DNA from: Amorphoplanes digitatis
GTDB taxonomy: Bacteria > Actinomycetota > Actinomycetes > Mycobacteriales > Micromonosporaceae
Assembly (NCBI RefSeq): GCF_014205335.1
Contig: NZ_JACHNH010000001.1
Span: 8,888,001 to 8,952,000, forward strand
Length of the DNA stretch: 64,000 bases
Direction of reading: 5' to 3'
In this document: positions 52,737 through 60,597 of the stretch, piece after piece
How the letters are laid out: every line of letters begins with the position of its first letter
Position numbering within the stretch: the stretch's first letter is position 1
Made by a program: the position numbers and the translations under genes
Notes under the pieces: model-generated
Database searches by the model: none
Seen by the model: only the letters and a program-made list of their open reading frames with translations
Told to the model about the DNA's origin: nothing

Positions 52737-52821
52737 GTCTGCGAGTCTGCCTCGCTTCAGGCGTTTTGGGCAGAGCGGTTGGTGTGGATCTTGCTGCCAA
52801 CCGGGCCAAGAGTGGTCCGTG

Positions 52822-53619
52822 TCACACCGGTGGCACCTTCTCGAGGCGGTCCAGCACGAACCGCGGGCGATCCGTGATGATCCCGTCGACCTGGTGCGCC
52901 AGCACGAGACTTACGTCCTCATCCCCGTTGACCGTCCAGACATAGACACCGTGGCCGGCCGCGCGCAGGTTCGGTACCAGATTCGGTCGCGCCCGGACCA
53001 GGCCGACCCCGGGCCCGGCGATCCTCGCGCCGAAGGGCAGCCGTCCCCGCCCGACCCCCGGCGGCAGTATCTCCATGAGGTAGACCGTGGGGATGCCGGG
53101 CGCCATCGTGCGGATCCGGCGCAGCGCGAGCGCTGCGAAGGACATGACCGTCACCCGGATCGGATCATCCGGCGCCGGCTCGGCCAGCCCGTACCGGCGC
53201 AACATCTCCACCAGGCGGCGTTCGACCTCCGCGCCGTACCGTGATGGGTGTTTGGTCTCGATGAGTAGCCGGACCGGGCGGCCGCGGTCACGCAGCGCGT
53301 CGAGCAGCCGCTCCAGGGTGAGCAGCCGGGTGTGCTCCGCCGACAGGTCCTCGGTGGCCGCGGCGGGGTGCCACGAGGCGAAGTCCAGCGCCTCCAGTTC
53401 GGCGAGGGTCTTCGCGCTCACCAGGCCGGTGCCGTTGCTGGTCCGGTTGAGCCGCCGGTCGTGCACGCAGACCAGATGCCCGTCGCGGGTCAGCCGGACG
53501 TCGCACTCCACGCCGTCGGCACCCTCGTCCAGCGCACGGAGGTACGCGGCGAGGGTGTGCTCGGGAAGGGCCTCCGCGCCACCGCGGTGGGCGAAGACCA
53601 GCGGGCGGTCGTGGCTCAC
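52822..53619 (-). CDS. Glycerophosphodiester phosphodiesterase
   Basis: The 265-aa TIM-barrel enzyme hydrolyses glycerophosphodiesters to glycerol-3-phosphate and an alcohol. It shows the GDPD motifs FAHRGGAEALPEHTLAAY, GADGVECDVRLTRDGHLVCVHD, LLIETKH and VYVWTVNGDED. No signal peptide is seen, so it acts in the cytoplasm. The GTG at 53619 overlaps the rhodanese stop (GTGA), so the two genes are coupled. Confidence 0.92.
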   Translation of the reverse strand: MSHDRPLVFAHRGGAEALPEHTLAAYLRALDEGADGVECDVRLTRDGHLVCVHDRRLNRTSNGTGLVSAKTLAELEALDFASWHPAAATEDLSAEHTRLLTLERLLDALRDRGRPVRLLIETKHPSRYGAEVERRLVEMLRRYGLAEPAPDDPIRVTVMSFAALALRRIRTMAPGIPTVYLMEILPPGVGRGRLPFGARIAGPGVGLVRARPNLVPNLRAAGHGVYVWTVNGDEDVSLVLAHQVDGIITDRPRFVLDRLEKVPPV

Positions 53620-53951
53620 AGGATGCGGGGCGGCTGACCGTTCTCGCTGACGACATCGCGGCCGTCGCCGGCCCACGCCTGCATGCCGCCGTCGAGATTG
53701 CGCACGTTGTCCCAGCCGTTGCCCATCAGGTAGGACACCACCTGGCCGGAGCGCCCGCCGGAGCGGCACACCACCACGACCTCGGTCTCCTGGGGGATCT
53801 CGGCGATGCGGGCCGGGACCTCCATCATCGGCAGGTGGTGAGCGTCGGGCGCATGCCCGGCCGCCCACTCGTCGGGCTCCCGCACATCGAGCAGGTAGGC
53901 CGAGGCCTCAACCTGGGGCGGCGTCACGCTGGGTACCTGTGGTCCGAACAC
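53616..53951 (-). CDS. Rhodanese-like sulfurtransferase domain protein
   Basis: This 111-aa single-domain protein has the active-site loop VVVCRSGGRSGQV with the catalytic Cys, the CH2A-like DVREPDEWAAGHAPDAHHLPM and the final WAGDGRDV. Such proteins carry persulfide sulfur. GTG 53951 is fixed by TACCCT 6 nt upstream. Linkage to GDPD is by overlap only; a shared pathway is not evident. Confidence 0.9.
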   Translation of the reverse strand: MFGPQVPSVTPPQVEASAYLLDVREPDEWAAGHAPDAHHLPMMEVPARIAEIPQETEVVVVCRSGGRSGQVVSYLMGNGWDNVRNLDGGMQAWAGDGRDVVSENGQPPRIL

Positions 53952-53957
53952 GCATCC

Positions 53958-53963
53958 AGGGTA
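53958..53963 (-). promoter_or_regulatory. -10 element of the rhodanese-GDPD operon
   Basis: TACCCT on the minus strand, 6 nt before GTG 53951; leaderless spacing. Confidence 0.5.
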
Positions 53964-53966
53964 GAG

Positions 53967-55157
53967 CTACTTCTCCTTGGCCACGACGTCCGGGTTGCTG
54001 ATGATGAAGTCGGCCAGCTTGTCCTGCTTGACGGCCCGGTACATCGCCCGGCTCTTCTCGGTGATGGTCTCGCGGCCGCTGCCGTTGCCGGCGAACGTGC
54101 CGTTGTTGCTGCGCAGCAGCACCAGGTCGTTCGCGGCGACACCCTTGAGGGTGAAGATGAAGTCGGCAACCGGCACGCCGCCGGTGTCCAGCACGAACGC
54201 CTGACCGGCCGACTTGATCAGCGAATTGATCTTTACCGGGTTGGTGAGGACGCCGCTGGTGCTGGCCTTCTTGGCCATCGCCTTGATCAGCTGCTGCTGG
54301 TGGCGCTGGCGGTCGTAGTCGCCGTGGGTGAGGCCGTAGCGCTGGCGGGCGAAGTCAAGGGCCTCCCAGCCCTCCATGTCCCGGCAGCCCTTCTCGTGGT
54401 AGATCGGGGTCTGGGTCTTGCCGGTCTTGCGGGCCTCGGCCAGGTACATCGGCTTGCCGTCGACCGTGACCATGTGGTGCGACTTGACCCGCTGGTCGAC
54501 GCACATCTTCACGCCGTTGAGGCTGTCGATGACGCCCTTGAAGCCGTTGAAGTCGATGATCGCCGCGCCGTCGAAGCTGATGCCCGTCGCGTTCTTCAGC
54601 GTCTGCGCCATGAGCTGCGCGCCGCCGGCCCATCCGCCGCCGTTCTGCGCGCCGTGGAAGAACGCCTCGGTGGCCTTCGCCTTGCCGCCCGGGTACCTGG
54701 CCTTCGGGAAGGCGGGGACGTCCACCTCGGTGTCGCGCGGGATCGAGACCAGGTATGCCTGGTCGTGGCTCGCCGGGATGTGCAGGATGATGATCGTGTC
54801 GGCGTGCAGCTCGTCGACCGCCCAGCGCTTGCGCGCGTCAACGCCCATCAGCAGCAGGTCGATCGGGCCGTTGAGGTCGCTACCGCCCTCGGCGGCGCCC
54901 TTCTTGGTGTCGCCGAGCAGGTTCTCCTGGGTGACCGCGCTGTTGGTGCTGCTGACCATCCACTTGGTGCCGACGATGCCGGCCCCGCTGCCCATCATCA
55001 GGAGCGCGCCGAGGACGACGGTGAGCTTCGCCCAGACCGGGTCCTTCTTCTTTTTCTTACCGGTCTGCGCGGCCGAAACCGGACGATCGGTGCGCTTGGG
55101 GGCCGTTGCGGCGTCCCGATCCATCGACGAAGCACGTCGGGGGGTCTGGACGGTCAT
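53967..55157 (-). CDS. LytR-CpsA-Psr (LCP) family ligase, copy 1
   Basis: The 396-aa protein has a basic cytoplasmic tail (TGKKKKKDPVW), one membrane helix (VVLGALLMMGSGAGIVG) and an extracellular LCP domain with DLLLMGVDARK, SIPRDTEVDVPAF, DFNGFKGVIDSLNGVKM and ALDFARQRYGLTHGDYDRQRHQQ. LCP enzymes join undecaprenyl-linked polymers to peptidoglycan; the conserved Arg and Asp residues that bind the pyrophosphate lipid are present. It is followed by a second LCP gene upstream; the two are separated by a terminator, so they are transcribed apart. Confidence 0.92.
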   Translation of the reverse strand: MTVQTPRRASSMDRDAATAPKRTDRPVSAAQTGKKKKKDPVWAKLTVVLGALLMMGSGAGIVGTKWMVSSTNSAVTQENLLGDTKKGAAEGGSDLNGPIDLLLMGVDARKRWAVDELHADTIIILHIPASHDQAYLVSIPRDTEVDVPAFPKARYPGGKAKATEAFFHGAQNGGGWAGGAQLMAQTLKNATGISFDGAAIIDFNGFKGVIDSLNGVKMCVDQRVKSHHMVTVDGKPMYLAEARKTGKTQTPIYHEKGCRDMEGWEALDFARQRYGLTHGDYDRQRHQQQLIKAMAKKASTSGVLTNPVKINSLIKSAGQAFVLDTGGVPVADFIFTLKGVAANDLVLLRSNNGTFAGNGSGRETITEKSRAMYRAVKQDKLADFIISNPDVVAKEK

Positions 55158-55267
55158 GCGGTCTCCAAGCGTTTCGGCATCGGGGCGGAAATCACTGTAC
55201 GTTCAACTTGGATCAACCGCGAGGCCTTGTCGGTTTCAGATCAATGACGCACAGTGTTTATTTAGGA

Positions 55268-55296
55268 CACGGGTCGGCGGTTATCGCCGACCCGTG
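55268..55296 (-). terminator. Terminator of LCP copy 2
   Basis: CACGGGTCGGCG (55268-55279) pairs perfectly with CGCCGACCCGTG (55285-55296) around the loop GTTAT. It lies 24 nt after the stop codon of the second LCP gene. Confidence 0.8.
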
Positions 55297-55320
55297 CCGT
55301 TTGCCCGATTGCCGAGGGTG

Positions 55321-56595
55321 TCAGCCGCCGGCCTGGCTCGACGGCGGCTTGGTCGACGTCATCCACTCATCCATCTTGTCGGCAGCGACAGCCTTGTACA
55401 AAGCCAGTGCCTTCTCCCGGTCGGAGACCACGACGCTCTGTCCGGCGATGGTCTGACTGCCCAGGTTGGGGCTGGTGATGAACGTGAGGTTCTCGCCGCG
55501 CAGGCTGCGGAACTGCAGCGCCATGTCGGTCAGCGAGAAGTCCTGGTCGGCGGTGATGGCGCTGGTGGTCGCCTTGAGGAAGCTGTTCAGCTTGGCCGGG
55601 TTGCTCAGCGTGCCCGAGCTGGCCGCCTTGTCCATCAGCGCCTTCAGGAACTCCTGCTGGTGCTGCATGCGGGCGAAGTCGCCGCGGGCGAACTGCTTGC
55701 GCTGCCGGATCCAGTCGAGCGCCTGGGCACCGTCCATGTGCATGGTGCCCTTCTTGAACTTGCGGAACGGCTTGTGGATCGAGGTGATGCTCTGCTCCAC
55801 CTTCAGGTCCACGCCGCCGAGCGCGTCGGTGACCTCCTTGAAGCCGCCGAAGTCGATTGCCAGCACGTGATCAAGGTGCACGTCGGTCATGCACTCGACG
55901 GTGCGTACGGCGCGCGGCAGGCCGCCGAAGGCGAACGCCGCATTGATCTTGGCGCGGCTGCCGCTGCTGCAATCGGCCGAGTTGCCCGACGGGATCTGCA
56001 CCCACAGGTCACGCGGGATCGAGACCAGCTGAGCGGACTTGTGGTCGGCCGGGATGTGCATCACGATCAGCGTGTCCGCGCGCCAGGCGTTGGTGTCTTC
56101 CTTGGTCGCGTCCGGGTCTCGCGAGTCGCTGCCGACCAGCAGGATGTTGATCGCGCCGTCCACCGTCTTGGCCGGGCGGCCGCCGGTGATGTCCGAGAAC
56201 GCGTCGGTGCGCTTGAGGTCGTCGTTGAGGTTGTTCGCGTAGCCGTACAGCGAGAAGCCGGCGAACAGGGCGCCGGCGGCGACCACCGCGGCCACCACCA
56301 GTGCGATCCGTCCCCAGCGCGGCTTGCGCTTGCCCTTGTACGGCCGGCCGGGGCGGTTGCCCCCCGGGCCGTACGGCGGGCCACCGGGTCCACCGGGGCC
56401 CTGCGGCCGCCAGCCGCCGCCCTGACGATCGTTGCGCGCGCCGGGCACACCCGCGCGGCCCGACGTGGGCCGGCCCGCCCCGTCGCGGCCCGGTCCGGGC
56501 ACGGAGGCCCGGCTCATGAAGCCCGGCGTGCTCACCGAACCCGACACCGAAGCCCGGCCGGACGAGCTACCCCAGGGGGACGTGGTCGCAGACAT
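55321..56595 (-). CDS. LytR-CpsA-Psr (LCP) family ligase, copy 2
   Basis: This 424-aa paralog has a longer Gly/Pro-rich cytoplasmic region (about 90 residues), a membrane helix (IALVVAAVVAAGALFAG) and the LCP domain: NILLVGSDSRD, SIPRDLWVQIPS, DFGGFKEVTDALGGVDL and ALDWIRQRKQFARGDFARMQHQQ. All core arginines are kept. It differs widely from its neighbour outside the motifs, so the duplication is old and the glycopolymer acceptors may differ. Confidence 0.92.
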   Translation of the reverse strand: MSATTSPWGSSSGRASVSGSVSTPGFMSRASVPGPGRDGAGRPTSGRAGVPGARNDRQGGGWRPQGPGGPGGPPYGPGGNRPGRPYKGKRKPRWGRIALVVAAVVAAGALFAGFSLYGYANNLNDDLKRTDAFSDITGGRPAKTVDGAINILLVGSDSRDPDATKEDTNAWRADTLIVMHIPADHKSAQLVSIPRDLWVQIPSGNSADCSSGSRAKINAAFAFGGLPRAVRTVECMTDVHLDHVLAIDFGGFKEVTDALGGVDLKVEQSITSIHKPFRKFKKGTMHMDGAQALDWIRQRKQFARGDFARMQHQQEFLKALMDKAASSGTLSNPAKLNSFLKATTSAITADQDFSLTDMALQFRSLRGENLTFITSPNLGSQTIAGQSVVVSDREKALALYKAVAADKMDEWMTSTKPPSSQAGG

Positions 56596-56705
56596 GACTT
56601 CAGATTACGTACCTCGAACCAGGCAAAGCGTGCACCGACATCGGTGCGGCACGAAGGGAGGAGGCAATTACTGCTTGTGAAACGTTCACTACAGTGTCTA
56701 ATTGC

Positions 56706-57671
56706 TCACGCTTTGAAGAAGTCGATCGTCCGGCGCAGGCCGTCCTCCGGCCCCACCCGCGGCTCGTAGCCGAGCAGATTGCGGGCCAGCGTGAGGTCGG
56801 GGCGGCGCTTCTCCGGGTCGTCGGCCGTGCGCGCGACCAGGTCGATCCTCGAGTCGCTGCCGCAGAGGCGCACGATCAGCTCGGCCAGCTCGAGCATTGT
56901 CAGCTCGTGCTCGGTGCCGCAGTTGATCGGGCCGGTCTCGTTCGAGTCGAGCAGCAGCAGGATGCCGCGGACCAGGTCGTCGACGTAGGTGATCGAGCGG
57001 GTCTGCGAACCGGTGCCGTGCACGGTGATCGGCGCGCCGCGCAGGGCCTGGTCGATGAAGGTCGGGATGGCCCGGCCGTCGTCGGGCCGCATCCGCGGGC
57101 CGTAGGTGTTGAAGATGCGCACGATCGCCGTCGAGAGCCCGTGGAAGCGGTGGTACGCCATCGTCGCGGCCTCGGAGAACCGCTTCGACTCGTCGTAGAC
57201 CGCGCGTACGCCGATCGGGTTGACGTTGCCCCAGTAGCTCTCCGGCTGCGGGTGCACGAGCGGGTCGCCGTACGCCTCGGAGGTGGAGGCCATCAGGAAG
57301 CGGGCCGCGTCCGCCAGGGCCCGGTCGAGCATGGTCATCGTGCCCTGCGAACCGACCTTGAGGATCTCGATCGGCAGCTTGGCGAAGTCGGTGGGGCTGG
57401 CCGGCGAGGCCATGTGCATTACCGCGTCGAAGCGCTCGGCCAGCGCCGGGTGCGCGGGCAGGCCCTCGGTGATGTCGGCCTCGATGAGCGTGAAGCGGGG
57501 CTCGGCCGCCAGGTGCGCGACGTTGTCCCGGGCGCCCGTGACGAAGTTGTCGATCGCGACAACCGTGCAGCCCCGGTCGATGAGGGCATCAACCACGTGT
57601 GACGGCACGAACCCGGCGCCGCCGCTGATGAGGATCCGATGACCTGCGCCGTACCGCTGCTGCACTGACAT
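56706..57671 (-). CDS. NAD-dependent epimerase/dehydratase (UDP-glucuronate decarboxylase-like)
   Basis: The 321-aa short-chain dehydrogenase of the extended type has ISGGAGFVPSHVVDALIDRG at the NAD site, the acid pair IDNFVTGARDN, the catalytic Ser-Thr (STSEAYGDP) and YDESKRFSE (YxxxK), then IVRIFNTYGPRM and RSITYVDDLVRGI. This pattern is closest to UDP-xylose synthase. The third glycine of GxxGxxG is Pro. ATG 57671 is preceded by TAGAGT at 7 nt (leaderless). The nucleotide sugar product cannot be fixed from sequence. Confidence 0.85.
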   Translation of the reverse strand: MSVQQRYGAGHRILISGGAGFVPSHVVDALIDRGCTVVAIDNFVTGARDNVAHLAAEPRFTLIEADITEGLPAHPALAERFDAVMHMASPASPTDFAKLPIEILKVGSQGTMTMLDRALADAARFLMASTSEAYGDPLVHPQPESYWGNVNPIGVRAVYDESKRFSEAATMAYHRFHGLSTAIVRIFNTYGPRMRPDDGRAIPTFIDQALRGAPITVHGTGSQTRSITYVDDLVRGILLLLDSNETGPINCGTEHELTMLELAELIVRLCGSDSRIDLVARTADDPEKRRPDLTLARNLLGYEPRVGPEDGLRRTIDFFKA

Positions 57672-57678
57672 GTTGGCC

Positions 57679-57684
57679 ACTCTA
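57679..57684 (-). promoter_or_regulatory. -10 element of the epimerase gene
   Basis: TAGAGT on the minus strand stands 7 nt before ATG 57671; leaderless spacing. Confidence 0.45.
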
Positions 57685-57689
57685 AGGGA

Positions 57690-57725
57690 GAGGGGCCGAC
57701 GCGCGAATTCGCACATCGGCCCCTC
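57690..57725 (-). terminator. Terminator of actP
   Basis: GAGGGGCCGA (57690-57699) pairs perfectly with TCGGCCCCTC (57716-57725); the loop holds a second palindrome, GCGAATTCGC. It is 16 nt after the actP stop. Confidence 0.7.
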
Positions 57726-57741
57726 CTCGTTCCACTTCCGT

Positions 57742-59418
57742 TCAGTGGGCTCCGTAGCCCGTCACCGAACGGACCTCGAGCTCGGCGTACTTGTTCGGGT
57801 CGGACTCCTTGGAGATCTTCGCGCCGAGGTATCCGCACAGGAAGCCGAACGGGATCGAGATGATGCCCGGGTTGTTCAGCGGGAACCAGTGCCAGTCACT
57901 GTCGGGGAACATCGCCGTCGGGGAACCGGAGACGACGGGCGAGAAGAACACCAGCACCACGGCGGAGGTCAGACCGCCATAGATGGCCCACAGCGCTCCG
58001 GAGGTGTTGAAACCCTTCCAGAACAGGCTGTACAGGATCGCCGGCAGGTTGCCCGAGGCCGCCACCGCGAACGCGAGCGCCACCAGGAACGCGACGTTCA
58101 GGCTCTGCGCGAAGATCGACAGCACGATCGCGACCGCGCCGATCCCGAACGCCGCGATCCGCGCGACCCGCACCTCGTCACGCTCCGACGCCTGCCCCCG
58201 TTTGATGACGCTGGCGTAGAAGTCGTGCGCGACGCTCGACGAGGACGCCAGGGTCAGGCCGGCCACCACCGCGAGGATCGTGGCGAACGCGACCGCCGCG
58301 ATGATCGCCAGCAGCACCGCGCCGCCGGTCTCGCCACCCAGGTAGTCGATGCCGAGCGCCTGGGCGAGCTGCGGTGCGGCCGTGTTGCCCGCCTTGTCCT
58401 GCTCGGTGATCGCCTTGCTGCCGACCAGGGCCGCCGCGCCGAAGCCCAGCGCCAGGGTGAACAGGTAGAAGGTGCCGATGATGCCGATCGCCCAGAGCAC
58501 GCTCTTGCGGGCGATCTTGCTGGTCGGAACGGTGTAGAACCGGGTCAGGATGTGCGGCAGGCCGGCCGTGCCCAGCACCAGGGCGATGCCGAGCGAGAGC
58601 AGGTCCATCTTGCTGTAGAAGGTCTTCGCGGCGTCGGCGGACTCGACGCCGTACCGCAGGCCCGGTTCCAGGAACGCGGCGCCCTTGCCGGACTGTTCGG
58701 CGGCGTCGCCGAGCAGGGACGACAGGTTGAACTTGTAGTGCGCCAGCACCAGCAAGGTCATGATCAGGGCGCCCGACATCAGCATGAACGCCTTGACGAT
58801 CTGCACGTAGGTGGTGCCCTTCATGCCACCGACCACCACGTACACGATCATCAGCGCGCCGACCAGGATGATCGTCGCGACCTTGGCGGTGTCGGCGTCC
58901 ATGCCCAGGAACGTGGCGCCGGGCTTGATGCCCAACAGCAGGCTGACCAGGGCTCCGGCGCCGACCATCTGAGCGATCAGGTAGAAGATCGACACGACGA
59001 TGGTGGAGACGGACGCCGCGGTGCGTACCGGGCGCTGGCGCATCCGGAACGCGAGGACGTCGGCCATCGTGTACCGGCCCGAGTTGCGCAGGAACTCCGC
59101 GACCAGCAGCAGCGCGACGAGCCAGGCGACCAGGAAGCCGATCGAGTAGAGGAAGCCGTCGTAGCCGTAGAGGGCGATGAGGCCGGCGATGCCGAGGAAC
59201 GACGCGGCCGACATGTAGTCGCCGCCGATCGCCATGCCGTTCTGGAAGCCGGAGAACGACCGGCCGCCGGCGTAGTAGTCCGTCGCCGTCTTGGTCTGCC
59301 GGCTCGCCCAGACCGTGATACCCAGGGTGATGGCGACGAAGACCAGGAAGAGCGTGATGGTCAGGGTGCGGCTCGTCGAGGTGGAGGCCTCGGCAGCCAG
59401 AAGCGAGTGGCTCTCCAT
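57742..59418 (-). CDS. actP: Cation/acetate symporter ActP
   Basis: The 558-aa sodium:solute symporter has about 13 membrane helices. It carries the ActP-type blocks TDYYAGGRSFSGFQNGMAIG, GDYMSAASFLGIAGL, GTAGLPHILTRFYTV and GLTLASSSSVAHDFYASV. It takes up acetate and other short carboxylates. The ATG at 59418 overlaps the stop of the DUF485 gene (TAATG), the usual yjcH-actP arrangement. The two Ser-rich sodium-site segments are intact. Confidence 0.93.
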   Translation of the reverse strand: MESHSLLAAEASTSTSRTLTITLFLVFVAITLGITVWASRQTKTATDYYAGGRSFSGFQNGMAIGGDYMSAASFLGIAGLIALYGYDGFLYSIGFLVAWLVALLLVAEFLRNSGRYTMADVLAFRMRQRPVRTAASVSTIVVSIFYLIAQMVGAGALVSLLLGIKPGATFLGMDADTAKVATIILVGALMIVYVVVGGMKGTTYVQIVKAFMLMSGALIMTLLVLAHYKFNLSSLLGDAAEQSGKGAAFLEPGLRYGVESADAAKTFYSKMDLLSLGIALVLGTAGLPHILTRFYTVPTSKIARKSVLWAIGIIGTFYLFTLALGFGAAALVGSKAITEQDKAGNTAAPQLAQALGIDYLGGETGGAVLLAIIAAVAFATILAVVAGLTLASSSSVAHDFYASVIKRGQASERDEVRVARIAAFGIGAVAIVLSIFAQSLNVAFLVALAFAVAASGNLPAILYSLFWKGFNTSGALWAIYGGLTSAVVLVFFSPVVSGSPTAMFPDSDWHWFPLNNPGIISIPFGFLCGYLGAKISKESDPNKYAELEVRSVTGYGAH

Positions 59419-59792
59419 TACTTGGCCGCCTCCGGCTTCGTCTCGGTGTCCCCGGCGTCCGGGGTCACGGCGGCGGCCGACATCTCTCCGCGGATCTTGT
59501 CGGCGATCGGGTCGATCTCCCTCGCCGCGAAGCGGGAGTAGTACCAGGCGATCACGAACGTCGAGACGAACTGCAGGAGACCGAGCAGCAGCGCGACGTT
59601 GATGTTCCCGATGATCTTTATGGACATGAAGTCCCGGGCGTACGCGGACAGCAGGACGTAGAGCGCGTACCAGAGGAAGAACGCGATCGTCGTCGGGAAG
59701 ATGAAGTTACGCAGCCTGCGGCGTAGTCGGACGAACTCGTCCGACTGCTGGACCTCGAGATACTTCTCGGTCGGGGTCGCTTCGGTTGTCAA
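59418..59792 (-). CDS. DUF485 membrane protein (YjcH-like partner of ActP)
   Basis: The 124-aa protein has two membrane helices (FPTTIAFFLWYALYVLLSAY and NVALLLGLLQFVSTFVIAWY) and the DUF485 core FVRLRRRLRNFIFP plus YYSRFAAREIDP. It is found directly upstream of actP-type symporter genes and is thought to aid their function. TTG 59792 appears to be the start since no ATG or GTG lies in frame nearby. Its TAA overlaps the actP ATG. Confidence 0.88.
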   Translation of the reverse strand: MTTEATPTEKYLEVQQSDEFVRLRRRLRNFIFPTTIAFFLWYALYVLLSAYARDFMSIKIIGNINVALLLGLLQFVSTFVIAWYYSRFAAREIDPIADKIRGEMSAAAVTPDAGDTETKPEAAK

Positions 59793-59902
59793 CGTGGCTC
59801 ACCACCTTCGTGGGGGCGGGTCTTTTTCCGCACGGTACGAAGAGGTGGCGGCCGTCACTGACCGCTGGTCAGCGGGTGCGCCGAGTGGCTGCCCTGTTGC
59901 GC

Positions 59903-60442
59903 TTACCGGTCGAGGCCCCGGTACCGGCCGCGGAAATGCAGCAGGGGCGCCGACGGCGACTCGTCGAGGTGGATCGACTCGATGGTGGCCTCGACGAGCA
60001 GGCCCCACCCGTACTGCCGCTCGCCGTCCAGCCTGCACCCGGCCCAGGTTCCGGCGCCGGCCGGTACCGGCCCGAAGTCGGTCTCGATCCAGTCGCCGAG
60101 GGCGAACAGACCGCCGGGCGAGGGCATGAGCCCGGCGAACCGGTCGGCGAGTTGCTGATCGGCGACGCCGAGCGGGGTGACGGCGAAGCGCTTCGCGACC
60201 GAGAGTGCGTCCCAGAAGTCGCTCTCCTCGTCGACCAGCCCGAGCACCCGCCCGGGTTCACCGTCGGCGACGAGCACGGACGAGACGGTGAGCCCGGACG
60301 GCCCGGGCACGGTCCACAGCGAGACCGGCGAGGCGAGCCGCCCCCGCAGCCGCCGCACGGCGGACCTGTCCTGCTCCGGGGTGGCGAACGGATCGCCGGA
60401 GTAGATGTGCGCGCCGGGCTCGACAGGATTCACACGAAGCAT
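59903..60442 (-). CDS. Flavin reductase-like FMN-binding protein
   Basis: The 179-aa protein fits the flavin reductase (DIM6/NTAB) family: SPVSLWTVPGPSGLTVSSVLVA, LGLVDEESDFWDAL, KRFAVTPLGVADQQLADRFAG and the late LHFRGRYRGL. Members bind FMN or heme and often use NAD(P)H. The expected Ser/Thr flavin contact is in the GLTVSSVL segment. It is divergent from the trpS leader, with a 29-nt gap between starts, so their promoters overlap. Confidence 0.8.
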   Translation of the reverse strand: MLRVNPVEPGAHIYSGDPFATPEQDRSAVRRLRGRLASPVSLWTVPGPSGLTVSSVLVADGEPGRVLGLVDEESDFWDALSVAKRFAVTPLGVADQQLADRFAGLMPSPGGLFALGDWIETDFGPVPAGAGTWAGCRLDGERQYGWGLLVEATIESIHLDESPSAPLLHFRGRYRGLDR

Positions 60443-60458
60443 TCTGCCCGCTGAGCGG

Positions 60459-60464
60459 TAGAAT
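60459..60464 (+). promoter_or_regulatory. -10 element of the trpS leader transcript
   Basis: TAGAAT is followed after 7 nt by the GTG of the leader peptide at 60472; the leader is therefore probably translated from the very 5' end of the RNA. Confidence 0.6.
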
Positions 60465-60471
60465 TCGGCTC

Positions 60472-60510
60472 GTGATCAGCGTTCGTGTGCAGGGTTGGTG
60501 GCCGTCCTAG
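60472..60510 (+). CDS. trpS leader peptide with tandem Trp codons
   Basis: GTG 60472 to TAG 60508-60510 encodes the 12-residue VISVRVQGWWPS. Its two adjacent TGG codons (60496-60501) lie just before the first arm of the pause hairpin. Ribosome stalling there when charged tRNA-Trp is scarce is the expected signal for antitermination of trpS. Confidence 0.85.
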   Translation: MISVRVQGWWPS

Positions 60511-60541
60511 AGACGGCTGCCTTCATCGCGCGCGGGCCGTC
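60501..60541 (+). promoter_or_regulatory. Attenuator pause and antiterminator arms of trpS
   Basis: Arm 1 GCCGTC (60501-60506) pairs with arm 2 GACGGC (60512-60517). Arm 2 can instead pair with GCCGTC inside arm 3 (60536-60541), which would block the terminator. A ribosome stalled on the Trp codons covers arm 1 and favours the 2:3 pairing. All four arms of classical ribosome-mediated attenuation are therefore present. Confidence 0.85.
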
Positions 60542-60565
60542 CCATCGGACGGCCCGTTCTTTGTT
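60534..60565 (+). terminator. Attenuator terminator of trpS
   Basis: GGGCCGTCC (60534-60542) pairs perfectly with GGACGGCCC (60547-60555) around the loop CATC and is followed by GTTCTTTGTT, a U-rich tract unusual for this GC-rich genome. It lies 32 nt before the trpS start. Confidence 0.9.
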
Positions 60566-60597
60566 CCCGGGGCGTCCATCGACCTGAGGAGACAGAG

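Noticed and set aside
57670..59541. A 623-codon plus-strand ORF opposite actP
   Set aside because: It is an antisense shadow; the minus strand encodes a clear symporter.
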